Shown here piece by piece: positions 6,739-15,286 of a stretch of 22,549 nt of DNA. The translations under genes and the position numbers were made by a program. The stretch is taken from IMG/VR virus record IMGVR_UViG_3300027754_000470, positions 1 to 22,549 of that record; one strand, 5' to 3'. The DNA comes from a virus. The notes under the pieces are model-generated. The model did not search any database and was not told the origin of the DNA. It saw only the letters and a program-made list of their open reading frames with translations. Within the stretch, counting starts at the first letter, position 1. Each line of letters starts with the position of its first letter.

Positions 6739-9700
6739 TTAAAGTGCTACTTTGCTAAATTTAACTGTTACATTTGTAGTTGCTGCATCTGTTACAGTTA
6801 ATTGTAATACTCCATTTGTAGAAGCTGTTGTAGCTGATACTACTACTCCTGCAATTGTTCCGCCAGTTTCTGTAATTGCAAACTCTGTCATATCTACAGA
6901 AGTTCCGTCTGTTTGAACAACTACTTTAGATGTTCTTACCTTTGAACCTTGCTTTAATGAAACCATGTATTCAATTGATGTAAATGCTGACAATGCTGTT
7001 GTATCTACAGTGGTTGCAGTATTTGCTGATACTGTTGCAGTTCCAGTTGTAATTGGCACTACTAGAGTTCCCCAGGATGCCGATGTTCCATTTGTAGTTA
7101 GATATTTTCCTGAATTTCCTGTTTGAGAAGGAAGTGTAATTGGTGCCGCCGCCCAAGATGGTACTCCTGAAGCAAGAGTTAATATATATCCGTCAGTTCC
7201 TGCTGCAAGTTTAGATAAAGTATTTGTGGCTGAAGAATAAAGAAGATCACCAGTTGTATATGATGTTAATCCTGTTCCTCCATTTGTTGTAGCAATTGCA
7301 GTTCCAGACCATACGCCTGTTGCAATTGTTCCAAGTGTTGTAATGCTTGAACTTCCTGCCCATGTTGATAATGCTGTATTTTCAACATTGCCTAAACCAA
7401 CCATAGTTTTTGTGATTCCTGATACTGTCCCAGTAAAAGTAGGTGAGGCAATTGGAGCATATGTTGATGCCGCATTTGACTGAGTTAAATATGTAGAAGC
7501 AGCAGTACTAGAAGCTAATGCATCTGTAATGCCATATCCTGATAATGTTGTAGGAGTAGATGATATCTTCGACCATGCTAATCCTGTAATCCATGAAGGA
7601 TTTGAATATGTACCAGTTGTAACAACGCCATTTGTTGCTGTATCTGCATTTCCTGCAGTTGCTGCTTTTCCTGTATATGTTGTTGTTGATAATACTTCTG
7701 TTCCCGCAATTTTTAATACTTTACCTGATGCTAAATCAAGATTTTCTGATGATGTCCAGGCGGAAGTTCCAGAAACCCAGTTGAATGTTTTATTAGTAGC
7801 ACCGTTTAATGTAATTCCTCCACCATTTGCAGTTATATCTGTTGGTGTTGCTGTATCTCCAAGAACAATATTTTTATCTTCAATAACTAAATTAGTTGTA
7901 TTAAGATTTGTAGTTGTTCCATTTACAGTCAAATTTCCAGATAGGGTTAAATCTGCTGCGGATACTGTTCCAGTAAATGTTGGTGAAGAAAGTGGTGCTT
8001 TATCTCCTAGTTGTGTTTGAATTGCTGATGTCACACCATCAAGATATCCTATTTCAGTATCTGTTACTCCAGATACTCTTAATTGAATAACTGATGAATC
8101 AACTGTAATTGTATTTGAAGCATCTGTATAGGTTAATCCGCTTCCAAGGATTGCTCCTACAGCATCTTGAGCTGCCTCATTGAAATCTAAAATTGTTGAA
8201 GCTGTTTGTGAACCTGTATGATTTGCACGAGCTAAAGGATCTGTTGCTAGTTTAGATAATGCAATTGCTGCAGATGCATTAATATCAGCATCTAAAATTG
8301 TTCCGTCTAAAATCATTGAAGAGGTAACTGTTCCCAATGGAAGAACTACTGTACCAGTAAATGTAGGAGAAAGTAATGGAGCTTTTAGGTCAAGCGCTGT
8401 TTGAGTTGCAGTTGATACTGGTTTGCCAGCATCGGTTGTATTATCAACATTGCCTAGACCAACCATTGATTTTGTTATACCAGACACGGTACCAGTAAAG
8501 GTTGGTGAGGCGATTGGTGCTTTTGTTCCTACCAATGTGGCAAGAGTTGCAGCGGTTGCTTCGTCGGCAGTAAGGGCTGCAGCTAATTCTCCAAGGGTGT
8601 CTAGAGCAGCTGATGCTCCGTTTACAAGGGCGGTTACTTCTCCTCTAACAAACGCAGTAGTTGCAACCTGTGTTGTGTTGGTTGCGGCTGCTGCGGTTGG
8701 CGCAGTTGGTGTTCCTGTTAATGTTGGTGAGGCTAGCGGTGCCTTAAGATCAAGAGCCGTTTGAGTTGCAGTTGATACTGGTTTGCCAGCATCGGTTGTA
8801 TTATCAACATTGCCTAGACCAACCATGGTATTTGTAATACCAGACACGGTACCAGTAAAGGTTGGTGAGGCTAGCGGTGCCTTAAGATCAAGAGCCGTTT
8901 GAGTTAATGTTGAAATTGGCTTAGCGGCATCGGTTGTATTATCAACATTGCCTAAACCAACCATTGATTTTGTTATACCAGACACGGTACCAGTAAAGGT
9001 TGGTGAGGCGATTGGTGCTTTTGTTCCTACCAATGTGGCAAGAGTTGCAGCGGTTGCTTCGTCGGCAGTAAGGGCTGCAGCTAATTCTCCAAGGGTGTCT
9101 AGAGCAGCTGATGCTCCGTTTACAAGGGCGGTTACTTCTCCTCTAACAAACGCAGTAGTTGCAACTTGTGTTGTGTTGGTTGCGGCTGCTGCGGTTGGCG
9201 CAGTTGGTGTTCCTGTTAATGTTGGTGAGGCTAAAGGAGCTTTTGTATCAATTTGTGTTTGAATTGCAGATGTTACTCCATCTAAATATCCAATTTCTGT
9301 ATCTGTAACATTTGCTACACGAGCTTGAATTGTTGATGTGTCTACTGATATTGCACCAGTTGTATCATTATATGATAGCCCTGTGCCTAAATTATTTCCA
9401 ATTGCATCTTGTGCATTTTCATCATTATATGTCTGTGCACCTGTTAATGAAATTGCATTGCCAGCATCATTATATGATACTGAAATATTTGTGTGTGTGC
9501 CTGCTGCTAAAGCTGTAGCAACTGCATCTTGTGCTCTTTCGTCTGTAAAATATTTATTTGTTGATCCTTCAGAAAGCGAATCTGTACTTGAAGGAATATC
9601 TGATGTAAATGCTACTGTTCCATCAGCATTTTTAAATGTAATTGTTCTATCTGCTGTAGGGTTTATTACTGTAAGAGTTGTTTCAAATGAATTATCTGTT

Positions 9701-9993
9701 GAGCCTTCTACTATAATAGAGGATCCTGGGATTAAGGCATTTTTGCTATTGTCTAAACCTACAACTCCATCTACCGCCCCAATATCAGTAACTAGTACAT
9801 AGTCTCCGATAGTTAAGTTGCCGTCGGGAACAATATTCATGTATGCTGTTATTTGTGTCCATGTGCTTGATCCGTTACCGAGCTTCATCTTTAAGGTATC
9901 TGTTTCAATACCAATTTCGCCTTGACGTAAGACTGGATTACTTGATACCCAATTTGCTGCGGTATCTCTTCTAAGTTGAATTCTAATTGCCAT
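6739..9993 (-). CDS. Giant tail fibre with repeated shaft modules (1084 aa)
   Basis: Residues 1-52 are an Mtd-like N-terminal domain (MAIRIQLRRDTAANWVSSNP...GEIGIETDTLKMKLGNGSSTW), paralogous to that of 3511-4428. The shaft carries TEIGYLDGVTSAIQTQ repeats, phage tail-fibre repeats (TNTTQVATTAFVRGEV, about 265-285 and 430-450) and many SPTFTGTVSGITxxMVGLGNV(D/E)NT repeats. Two blocks (about residues 254-355 and 420-521) are almost identical at DNA level. A T4/cyanophage-style segment NLTVNGTTTNLNTTNLVIEDKN comes near residue 690. A linker GDLLYSSATNTLSKLAAGTD resembles the C1q-fibre linkers, and a beta domain ends the protein. It is probably the long side fibre. The repeats suggest length change by recombination. 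Confidence 0.8.
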   Translation of the reverse strand: MAIRIQLRRDTAANWVSSNPVLRQGEIGIETDTLKMKLGNGSSTWTQITAYMNIVPDGNLTIGDYVLVTDIGAVDGVVGLDNSKNALIPGSSIIVEGSTDNSFETTLTVINPTADRTITFKNADGTVAFTSDIPSSTDSLSEGSTNKYFTDERAQDAVATALAAGTHTNISVSYNDAGNAISLTGAQTYNDENAQDAIGNNLGTGLSYNDTTGAISVDTSTIQARVANVTDTEIGYLDGVTSAIQTQIDTKAPLASPTLTGTPTAPTAAAATNTTQVATTAFVRGEVTALVNGASAALDTLGELAAALTADEATAATLATLVGTKAPIASPTFTGTVSGITKSMVGLGNVDNTTDAAKPISTLTQTALDLKAPLASPTFTGTVSGITNTMVGLGNVDNTTDAGKPVSTATQTALDLKAPLASPTLTGTPTAPTAAAATNTTQVATTAFVRGEVTALVNGASAALDTLGELAAALTADEATAATLATLVGTKAPIASPTFTGTVSGITKSMVGLGNVDNTTDAGKPVSTATQTALDLKAPLLSPTFTGTVVLPLGTVTSSMILDGTILDADINASAAIALSKLATDPLARANHTGSQTASTILDFNEAAQDAVGAILGSGLTYTDASNTITVDSSVIQLRVSGVTDTEIGYLDGVTSAIQTQLGDKAPLSSPTFTGTVSAADLTLSGNLTVNGTTTNLNTTNLVIEDKNIVLGDTATPTDITANGGGITLNGATNKTFNWVSGTSAWTSSENLDLASGKVLKIAGTEVLSTTTYTGKAATAGNADTATNGVVTTGTYSNPSWITGLAWSKISSTPTTLSGYGITDALASSTAASTYLTQSNAASTYAPIASPTFTGTVSGITKTMVGLGNVENTALSTWAGSSSITTLGTIATGVWSGTAIATTNGGTGLTSYTTGDLLYSSATNTLSKLAAGTDGYILTLASGVPSWAAAPITLPSQTGNSGKYLTTNGTSASWGTLVVPITTGTATVSANTATTVDTTALSAFTSIEYMVSLKQGSKVRTSKVVVQTDGTSVDMTEFAITETGGTIAGVVVSATTASTNGVLQLTVTDAATTNVTVKFSKVAL
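8430..8734. repeat. Copy A of a ~305-bp near-identical direct repeat inside the long fibre gene
   Basis: This copy matches 8928-9232 with an offset of 498 bp and only scattered mismatches (for example GCCTAGACC versus GCCTAAACC and GCAACCTGTG versus GCAACTTGTG). It encodes one tail-fibre repeat plus the LVNGASAALDTLGELAAALT helix region and an SPTFTGTVSGIT unit. By eye it is clearly richer in G+C than the flanking fibre sequence. A further half-unit, sharing the SPTFTGTVSG part, lies between the copies at about 8735-8927. Confidence 0.85.
8928..9232. repeat. Copy B of the ~305-bp direct repeat inside the long fibre gene
   Basis: This is the partner of 8430-8734, in frame with it (498 = 3 x 166), so duplication or deletion between copies would add or remove exactly 166 residues without breaking the fibre. 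Confidence 0.85.
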
Positions 9994-9995
9994 TT

Positions 9996-10457
9996 TTATG
10001 CCGTCCCTCCGTCAATTATATCATTATTTGGTGCTGAAGAGTAGTCTGAACTAGCACTTCCGCCATCCATTGAAACTAAATAATTACCAAATTCTACGTA
10101 ATTACCATAATCTACATATTTAACAGATCCATCTCCTGCATAATGTTGATGGTCAAGTAATTCTTTTGGACCAGCAACATCATACCAAATCTCTCCGTTA
10201 TAAACTTTTACTGTATTTTCAGAAGAATCAAAATAGGTTCTTCCTTGTGCTGGTGAAGCTGGTGACTCTGCAAGAACTTCAAATGAATTTGATGTCCCAG
10301 ATCCTCCTCCTGATCCTGTTAATAAAGACCAAGTTGAACCATTAAAAATCTTTAATGCACCAGAAACAGTATTATAGTATATCTCTCCCGCATACGTACC
10401 ACTTGGGTCTGTAGCTAAAGATGGCGGGGCAATCGTAGTTTTAAATTGCTTTGCCAT
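9996..10457 (-). CDS. Tail-fibre/collar-type protein with DGG(S/T)A tail (153 aa)
   Basis: Two similar copies of a small beta unit are visible: GTYAGEIYYNTVSGALKIFNGSTWSLLTG (about 18-46) and AQGRTYFDSSENTVKVYNGEIWYDVAG (about 69-95). Such (Y/F)N-x-x-x-W units occur at the base of many phage fibres. The C-terminus contains YVDYGNYVEFGNYL and two DGG(S/T)A motifs, related to the 49-aa protein at 4428-4577. It lies 2 bp after the 553-aa fibre and 2 bp before the long fibre, so the three are one translational unit. Likely a fibre connector. Confidence 0.65.
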   Translation of the reverse strand: MAKQFKTTIAPPSLATDPSGTYAGEIYYNTVSGALKIFNGSTWSLLTGSGGGSGTSNSFEVLAESPASPAQGRTYFDSSENTVKVYNGEIWYDVAGPKELLDHQHYAGDGSVKYVDYGNYVEFGNYLVSMDGGSASSDYSSAPNNDIIDGGTA

Positions 10458-10459
10458 GA

Positions 10460-12121
10460 CTATCCTGTAATTACTACTCTATATGCTCCTGCTGTTGGTG
10501 CGGCTGCAAATGTTAATGTTACAACGCTTGTTGATGTATGATCAACATCTACTTCAACTTCTCCATATGGTGAAGAATTTGAATAAACTGAAACAACTAC
10601 ATCCCGTGTACCTAAATTATGTGTTGCTGTAAATGTATAAGGAGAAACTTCTGTTGTTGTTACATTAGAAGACCATTTACGTGCAATTGAGTGGTAGTTA
10701 GTGCCATCATTTGTAAGCCCCCATGTTGTTGCAGCTTGGTATGAGCCAGCTGATTCTCTCCATAGGATTTCTGTGTCTGCAGATGTTCCACGCTCTACTC
10801 TTACTCCAGCATCTACTGTTGGGGTTCCTGTAAAGTCGGTATTAAGGTTAATTTTATTATCAACAATATTTACCTGAGTGGTATTTACTGAGTTAATTGT
10901 TCCAGTTACGTTTAGGTTACCACCGACTGTAAGATTGTTGGTAATTGTTACGTCATCTGGCAAACCAATTGTAATTGCTGCTGTTTCCCCACCTGAACCA
11001 GATACTGTTACCTCGTTTGCTGTTCCAGCAACTGTAGCAATATATGCTCCAGTTGTATCTGTTCCAAGGGCAACTGAATTTGGTTCAACAGTTGTTGTAA
11101 TTGTTACATTGCCTAGATTTGTAATGGTTCCAGAACCAGTTACATCTCCAGAGAGAGTAATGGTTGGATCATTAACATCAAAATTGAGTTTTCCAAGTGT
11201 GTCGTCATAAGTTACGCTAATACCATTTTCAGTATTACCTGAAACCATTGCTCCAACAACATCTTCAACGGCTTCTGTAAAGTCGTTTACCTGTGTAGAT
11301 GGGATTGAAATATTTTGCTCTGCAGCAGAAGTTAACTGACCCTGAGCATTAACTGCAACTGTTGTAGTCTTAGTTGCAGATCCATATGTACCTGCAGATA
11401 CTCCAGTATTCGTAATATTAATTGTTTCTGTATTTCCAGCATCGTTATAAGTTGCTGTAATTCCAGTTCCGCTTTGTACCAAAGCACCAACAATATCTTG
11501 TACACGCTCAGCATTTAATGTTACTGCTGCTGATGTTACTGTAAAGTCTGTTGAATCAAATGAAGCAACACCCTTTTGGGACGCTGTAGCATTTTTTGCA
11601 GTAATTGTAATTGTATTATCTGTTACCGCTGTGTCAATTGCGCTATCTCCAGTTACTGTTAATGTATCTGTTAATAGGTTTACTGTATCTGTACCAGTTT
11701 CTCCAGCAATAGAAAGTGCTGTTGCTACTGTTACTGTTCCAGCTGCAGTTAATCTACCTTGAGCATCTACTGTAAATGTAGGAATTGCTGTTGATGAACC
11801 GTATGAACCAGCGGTTACTGCTGTATTATTTAATGATAAAGTTGTAGTTCCTGCGGCATCATTATATGTTGATGTTAATGCTGTGCCTGCAAGTACGGAT
11901 GCACCAATAATATCTTGGACAACTTCCGTTGATCCTGACATTGGCATCCATGGGCCGTCGGGTGAAGATAATCCATTGTAGTAGTACATCTTGTAATCAG
12001 ATGTATCGTAGTAAATCTGTCCAGTTACTGGGCTAGATGGGGCAGCGCCTAAGTTCTGGATTCTAGCATTAAGAAGCTCATTCTTGTTGAGATCAACGCT
12101 AACTAAAAATTTTCTTGCCAT
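10460..12121 (-). CDS. Tail fibre with triplicated VQDI(I/V)GA shaft repeats (553 aa)
   Basis: The N-terminus (LLNARIQNLGAAPSSPVTGQIYYDT...YYYNG...PWMP) is a common fibre-base unit. The shaft contains three VxD(I/V)(I/V)GA...TYND repeats (about residues 91, 209 and 288), each followed by beta strands, then NNLTVGGNLNVTGTINSVNT, a segment typical of T4-like and cyanophage fibres. The C-terminal domain (TATHNLGTRDVVVSVYSNSS...VVTLTFAAAPTAGAYRVVITG) has the same HNLG layout as the end of the 145-aa protein at 12134-12571, so that tip domain is shared. Ribosome site AAGGGAG before ATG. Likely a structural tail fibre. Confidence 0.75.
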   Translation of the reverse strand: MARKFLVSVDLNKNELLNARIQNLGAAPSSPVTGQIYYDTSDYKMYYYNGLSSPDGPWMPMSGSTEVVQDIIGASVLAGTALTSTYNDAAGTTTLSLNNTAVTAGSYGSSTAIPTFTVDAQGRLTAAGTVTVATALSIAGETGTDTVNLLTDTLTVTGDSAIDTAVTDNTITITAKNATASQKGVASFDSTDFTVTSAAVTLNAERVQDIVGALVQSGTGITATYNDAGNTETINITNTGVSAGTYGSATKTTTVAVNAQGQLTSAAEQNISIPSTQVNDFTEAVEDVVGAMVSGNTENGISVTYDDTLGKLNFDVNDPTITLSGDVTGSGTITNLGNVTITTTVEPNSVALGTDTTGAYIATVAGTANEVTVSGSGGETAAITIGLPDDVTITNNLTVGGNLNVTGTINSVNTTQVNIVDNKINLNTDFTGTPTVDAGVRVERGTSADTEILWRESAGSYQAATTWGLTNDGTNYHSIARKWSSNVTTTEVSPYTFTATHNLGTRDVVVSVYSNSSPYGEVEVDVDHTSTSVVTLTFAAAPTAGAYRVVITG

Positions 12122-12133
12122 TTGCTAACTCCC

Positions 12134-12571
12134 TTAAGACAGGTACGCTGTCCCTGAGAATGGTTGAGCCATTGTCAGTGTAATTGTGTTATTACTATTA
12201 TAATCTATTCCTGTTTCTAAAACATCTCCTGCGCTTGATTTAATCGTAACATTTGGCTTCATGCCAAGATTATGATTAATTACGACAGAATATACCCCAT
12301 TTACTGGGCCTGTTACTTGCGTAAGCTCCCATGTAACTTCTAGGGTCATATTTAGAAGGTAGCTTGTGGCTCCCGCCCAAGTTATATCTGTTGGCTTTGG
12401 ACCATAGAATCTTGTTGTACTTTTATCATAGTAGAAGTCTCCTTCAATTCCGAAGTTTTCAGATGGAGCGCCTGTCCCATTAAGAATACTTTTTCCTCTT
12501 GGGCCCTGTGGGCCAGGAGTAGATACTACTACTTCATTGCTTGGAATCGTTACAACAACTGTTTCTACCAT
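12134..12571 (-). CDS. Collagen-like tail-fibre base protein with HNLG domain (145 aa)
   Basis: After a beta N-terminus (MVETVVVTIPSNEVVV) comes a short collagen-like segment, TPGPQGPRGKS, then IEGDFYYDKSTTRFYGPKP and a C-terminal beta domain (VVINHNLGMKPNVTIKSSAGD...TITLTMAQPFSGTAYLS) matching the tip of the 553-aa fibre. The ATG shares one base with the stop of the 115-aa gene (TAATG). The collagen-like triplets suggest trimerisation. It is probably a head-proximal fibre or baseplate connector. Confidence 0.7.
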   Translation of the reverse strand: MVETVVVTIPSNEVVVSTPGPQGPRGKSILNGTGAPSENFGIEGDFYYDKSTTRFYGPKPTDITWAGATSYLLNMTLEVTWELTQVTGPVNGVYSVVINHNLGMKPNVTIKSSAGDVLETGIDYNSNNTITLTMAQPFSGTAYLS

Positions 12572-12918
12572 TAGATTGTCACCGATCTGCTAAGGGTTAT
12601 AAATCCCTCTAGCAATTTAATTTTGTTTGCGTTTGAATCCGTCACCATAATGTCATATGATGATTTTGGATAGAACAGTTTATTTGTTTGAGTAGGGGTC
12701 ATCTTGATAGTTAGTTTACCAAGTAGCGGGGTTATTACAATTCCACCTGATGGAGATGTTAGACTAAATGCTAATTTGCTTCCGCCTTTTGTATCACGGA
12801 CTTGCATCTTTGCTGTTGAGCCTGTTAAGTCAATAGGTGATCCATTATTGTCTTTATATTCAACAATAAATGAGAAAGTGGCATTTTGATCCACTTCGAA
12901 ATTCTTTTGTCCTGCCAT
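12571..12918 (-). CDS. Tail/baseplate protein with BppU-N-like fold (115 aa)
   Basis: The sequence pattern VDQNATFSFIVEYKDNNGSPIDLTGSTAKMQVRDTKGGSK, followed by IVITPLLGKLTIKMT and YDIMVTDSNANKIKLLEGFITLSRSVT, is characteristic of a widespread family of small phage tail proteins resembling the N-terminal domain of lactococcal phage BppU, which anchors fibres to the baseplate. It is the first gene after the 12938-12969 terminator. The ribosome site AGGAG is 9 bp from the ATG. It probably begins the fibre operon. Confidence 0.75.
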   Translation of the reverse strand: MAGQKNFEVDQNATFSFIVEYKDNNGSPIDLTGSTAKMQVRDTKGGSKLAFSLTSPSGGIVITPLLGKLTIKMTPTQTNKLFYPKSSYDIMVTDSNANKIKLLEGFITLSRSVTI

Positions 12919-12937
12919 TTGCTAGTACTCCTAAATA

Positions 12938-12969
12938 GGAAAACTCCTATGCTTATTTTAGCACAGGAG
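12938..12969 (-). terminator. Rho-independent terminator between holin-like gene and fibre operon
   Basis: On the minus strand a 10-bp stem (CTCCTGTGCT pairing with AGCATAGGAG, one G-U pair, 6-nt loop AAAATA) is followed by TTTT. Downstream, the sequence AGGAGTTTTCCT could form a small competing hairpin, so read-through or attenuation into the fibre operon is possible. I see no clear promoter between this site and the fibre gene start at 12918. Confidence 0.7.
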
Positions 12970-12992
12970 CTATCCTAACAGTAACTTTTAAA

Positions 12993-13229
12993 TTACTTGT
13001 TTGTAAACCCGAATTCTTTATTTGCTGGGCTTAGAGCCTTAAGAATAACTGGAGCCACTGCGGCAAATCCACCCATCAAAAGATCTCTTGGACTGGTATT
13101 GCCAGTCATGTATAGAGCAATTGCTGCTGAAAGAAATGCACGTGCATAAGTTCCTAGCGCTGCTAAAATCTGTTCTGTCATAACAACTTTCCCATCTTTG
13201 TTTAAATCTGCTTTTGCAAATTTAGTCAT
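12993..13229 (-). CDS. Holin-like membrane protein with EF-hand-type loop (78 aa)
   Basis: Residues 8-15 (DLNKDGKV) match the start of a calcium-binding EF-hand or dockerin loop (D8, N10, D12). Two hydrophobic segments follow, about 22-43 (ILAALGTYARAFLSAAIALYMT) and about 50-66 (LLMGGFAAVAPVILKAL), with a short polar turn NTSPRD, and a charged C-terminus. The size and two-segment layout fit phage holins of actinobacterial type. It lies near the lysin gene, though on the opposite strand. AGGAG is 7 bp upstream of the ATG, and an inverted repeat (13244-13262) lies immediately before it. Holin is the best call; a small tail membrane protein is an alternative. Confidence 0.6.
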   Translation of the reverse strand: MTKFAKADLNKDGKVVMTEQILAALGTYARAFLSAAIALYMTGNTSPRDLLMGGFAAVAPVILKALSPANKEFGFTNK

Positions 13230-13243
13230 TTTGTCATCTCCTA

Positions 13244-13262
13244 ACAGGACACCGTGTCCTGT
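13244..13262. promoter_or_regulatory. 19-bp palindrome ACAGGACAC-C-GTGTCCTGT before the holin-like gene
   Basis: A perfect 9-bp inverted repeat around a single central base lies directly upstream of the AGGAG of the holin-like gene and inside the leader of the promoter at 13287-13315. It could be a dimeric repressor operator, or form an RNA hairpin next to the ribosome site. There is no T-tract, so it is not a simple terminator. Confidence 0.5.
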
Positions 13263-13286
13263 GAATTTGGCTTTTACGCCAATACT

Positions 13287-13315
13287 ATTCTACCACTAAG
13301 CGGAAATATCCACAA
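13287..13315 (-). promoter_or_regulatory. Promoter TTGTGG-N17-TAGAAT with extended -10
   Basis: On the minus strand TTGTGG (13310-13315) is 17 bp from TAGAAT (13287-13292), which is preceded by TGG, giving an extended -10. The promoter lies at the very end of the reductase gene and would start transcription about 50 bp before the holin-like gene. The string TGGTAGAATAG recurs exactly before the reductase gene. Confidence 0.6.
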
Positions 13316-15230
13316 GCTCACAATTTCCATCTGAGCTGCAGGCAAGCGTGGCATTGGTAGAAGTGCCATCTTCTGTCTCATAAAAAGATAAATCTTCCCA
13401 TCGGATATCCTTTGGCATCTTTTCAACGAGAGCATCATATTCTGTTTTATCTACTTCTTGATAAGGGGCTTGCTTATACGAGTGATCTGAATGGGGCAAG
13501 AATGAAATTCCAGATACCTCATCAAAATGCTTATATACCCAAGCACCAACTTCCATCCATTCATCTTCTTTTACAGAAACCGTAATAGAAGGCTTATGCT
13601 CACACCATGCACGTTGGTAAACCAACCAAATATCTAGGTGCTCAATAGCAGTAAGATCATTTCTAACAATTGCACCCTCTGGTGCTTTAATTGGAAATGA
13701 AAATACGTATGTATCGTTTGGCTTCATAACATCATCTTCTACAGGAATTCCGACTTCCTTCAAAAATGTAGAGATTGGATCTCCTTTTGCTCCACGAACT
13801 GTACGAATGTAATATGGAGAATGCCAAGCATGCATTCCTGAAGATACCCCGACCAATTGAGATACTGTTCCTGATGGCTTTACACATGTAATAGCGGCAG
13901 ACTCAGGAATCCCAATTTTCCCAGCCTCATCTTTATTCTTTGCTCTTGCTGATTCCCTAAGAGTCATTAAGAAAGTCTCTAGCGAGACAAGATCTTCTTT
14001 GCCTGACATAAACTTATGTCCGAATTGACCAGTTAGAGAAACACCTAGCAGGCGTTCTTCTTCTGTGTTGTCTTTCCAAATCTTTCTAAGATACTTAAAA
14101 TCAGTAAGGGTAGACTGCCATGTTCCAAGAATGGTAGCAAGCTCTACCTTGCGTTCAATCTCTTTCTTTGTATCATTTTCACGTAGTACGACTTCTGAAA
14201 GATTACAAAACTGGTAAGGACGTAAGATAATCTCTGAGCACGGGTTAGTTCCGTAGTGTATATCTGGATCTCTTCTTCCATACTTGGCTGCTTGGGCTTG
14301 AGCTGCGGCCACATTGTATATGCCTCGTTCTCCTGACTTTGAATCATATAAAGATTTCCATTCTGCAATAAACTGCTCCATGTCTGGCTTGCGTGAGTAC
14401 GCAACAGAGTTATTAGACAAAGCACGTTGTGTATTTGCTTCCCACCAATTGCCTGACTTAGCTTGTGCCATTTCAATATCGTTGATATTAGAAAGAGAAA
14501 TCATTGCTGATCGACGAACTCCGCCTACAACAACTACTTCACCAATTTTGCACATAATATCGTGGCATTCAATTGGCTTAAGGTTTCTTCCTGTTGCATT
14601 CTTAAACTTTGCAATTGTAAAATCAAATAAGTTAATAAGTGGTTGCGGTCCTGATGATCTTCCACCCATTGTCTTAAGTCTTGCACCTGCTGGTCTTACC
14701 TTAGAAACATCAATTGCTGGAATTTGTCCAGACCAAAGTAGTGCTAGAAGTTCACGATATGCTTTTGCCCATCCTTGTTTTGAATCTTCTACTGTAATTA
14801 CCGTAGTTGATTTTTCTAGTGATTCTGGGACGGCAGGAAGTTTATTAATATACTTATACTCAACAGAAAATCCTACTCCTGTACCACACATAAGAATATA
14901 CATAGTTTCGTCAAATGAACGTGCAGAGTCAACTGGAAGAAATGCACAGTTATATCCTGCAACGTTATCTCTTTCTAATGCTACTCCTGAAGTCATAACA
15001 GAGCGCATAGAGGGCATGACATTTCGTTCGAATACACCATTTTTTAATTCCGCAACAAGCTTATCATTTGGAATGTAATTATAATTCTCTTTTAGATGGT
15101 TTAGCATAAAGCTAAAATATCTATCTACTGTCTCACCCCATGTCTCACGGCGATTATCTTCTGATATCCATCTTGCATATCGGGATAACGCAATAAAATT
15201 TTCGTATGGGTTTGCAATAGTCTTAGACAT
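13296..15230 (-). CDS. nrdJ: Adenosylcobalamin-dependent ribonucleoside-triphosphate reductase, class II
   Basis: This enzyme reduces ribonucleotides to deoxyribonucleotides for phage DNA synthesis using a thiyl radical made with coenzyme B12. The 644-aa sequence follows the monomeric Lactobacillus leichmannii type. C95 (AGYNCAF) and C342 (QFCNLSEV) form the reducing pair. C331 in NPCSEI is the radical cysteine, with N329 and E333. The C331-C342 spacing of 11 equals that in L. leichmannii (C408/C419). Other landmarks are the MCGTGVGFS loop (114-122), VRRSA (238-242) and VKPSGTVSQLVGVSSGMH. The C-terminal swinging pair is C631 and C637 (CSSDGNC). It is about 95 residues shorter than L. leichmannii RTPR. 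It sits among late genes rather than with nucleotide metabolism. Confidence 0.92.
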   Translation of the reverse strand: MSKTIANPYENFIALSRYARWISEDNRRETWGETVDRYFSFMLNHLKENYNYIPNDKLVAELKNGVFERNVMPSMRSVMTSGVALERDNVAGYNCAFLPVDSARSFDETMYILMCGTGVGFSVEYKYINKLPAVPESLEKSTTVITVEDSKQGWAKAYRELLALLWSGQIPAIDVSKVRPAGARLKTMGGRSSGPQPLINLFDFTIAKFKNATGRNLKPIECHDIMCKIGEVVVVGGVRRSAMISLSNINDIEMAQAKSGNWWEANTQRALSNNSVAYSRKPDMEQFIAEWKSLYDSKSGERGIYNVAAAQAQAAKYGRRDPDIHYGTNPCSEIILRPYQFCNLSEVVLRENDTKKEIERKVELATILGTWQSTLTDFKYLRKIWKDNTEEERLLGVSLTGQFGHKFMSGKEDLVSLETFLMTLRESARAKNKDEAGKIGIPESAAITCVKPSGTVSQLVGVSSGMHAWHSPYYIRTVRGAKGDPISTFLKEVGIPVEDDVMKPNDTYVFSFPIKAPEGAIVRNDLTAIEHLDIWLVYQRAWCEHKPSITVSVKEDEWMEVGAWVYKHFDEVSGISFLPHSDHSYKQAPYQEVDKTEYDALVEKMPKDIRWEDLSFYETEDGTSTNATLACSSDGNCELVDISA

Positions 15231-15286
15231 TTTATAGTACCTTTTTCTCCGCCCAGCGGTTAATTTAAATTTAGTGTGAAGATCCT

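Noticed and set aside
8430-9232. CRISPR-like or mobile repeat
   Set aside because: The repeats are long, in frame and encode fibre shaft modules; no spacers, terminal repeats or transposase.
7529-9802. Long plus-strand frames across the fibre gene
   Set aside because: They are low-complexity antisense shadows of the repetitive fibre sequence without ribosome sites.
3511-9993. Diversity-generating retroelement linked to Mtd-like domains
   Set aside because: Only the N-terminal Mtd-like attachment domain is present; no reverse transcriptase or template/variable repeat pair is visible.
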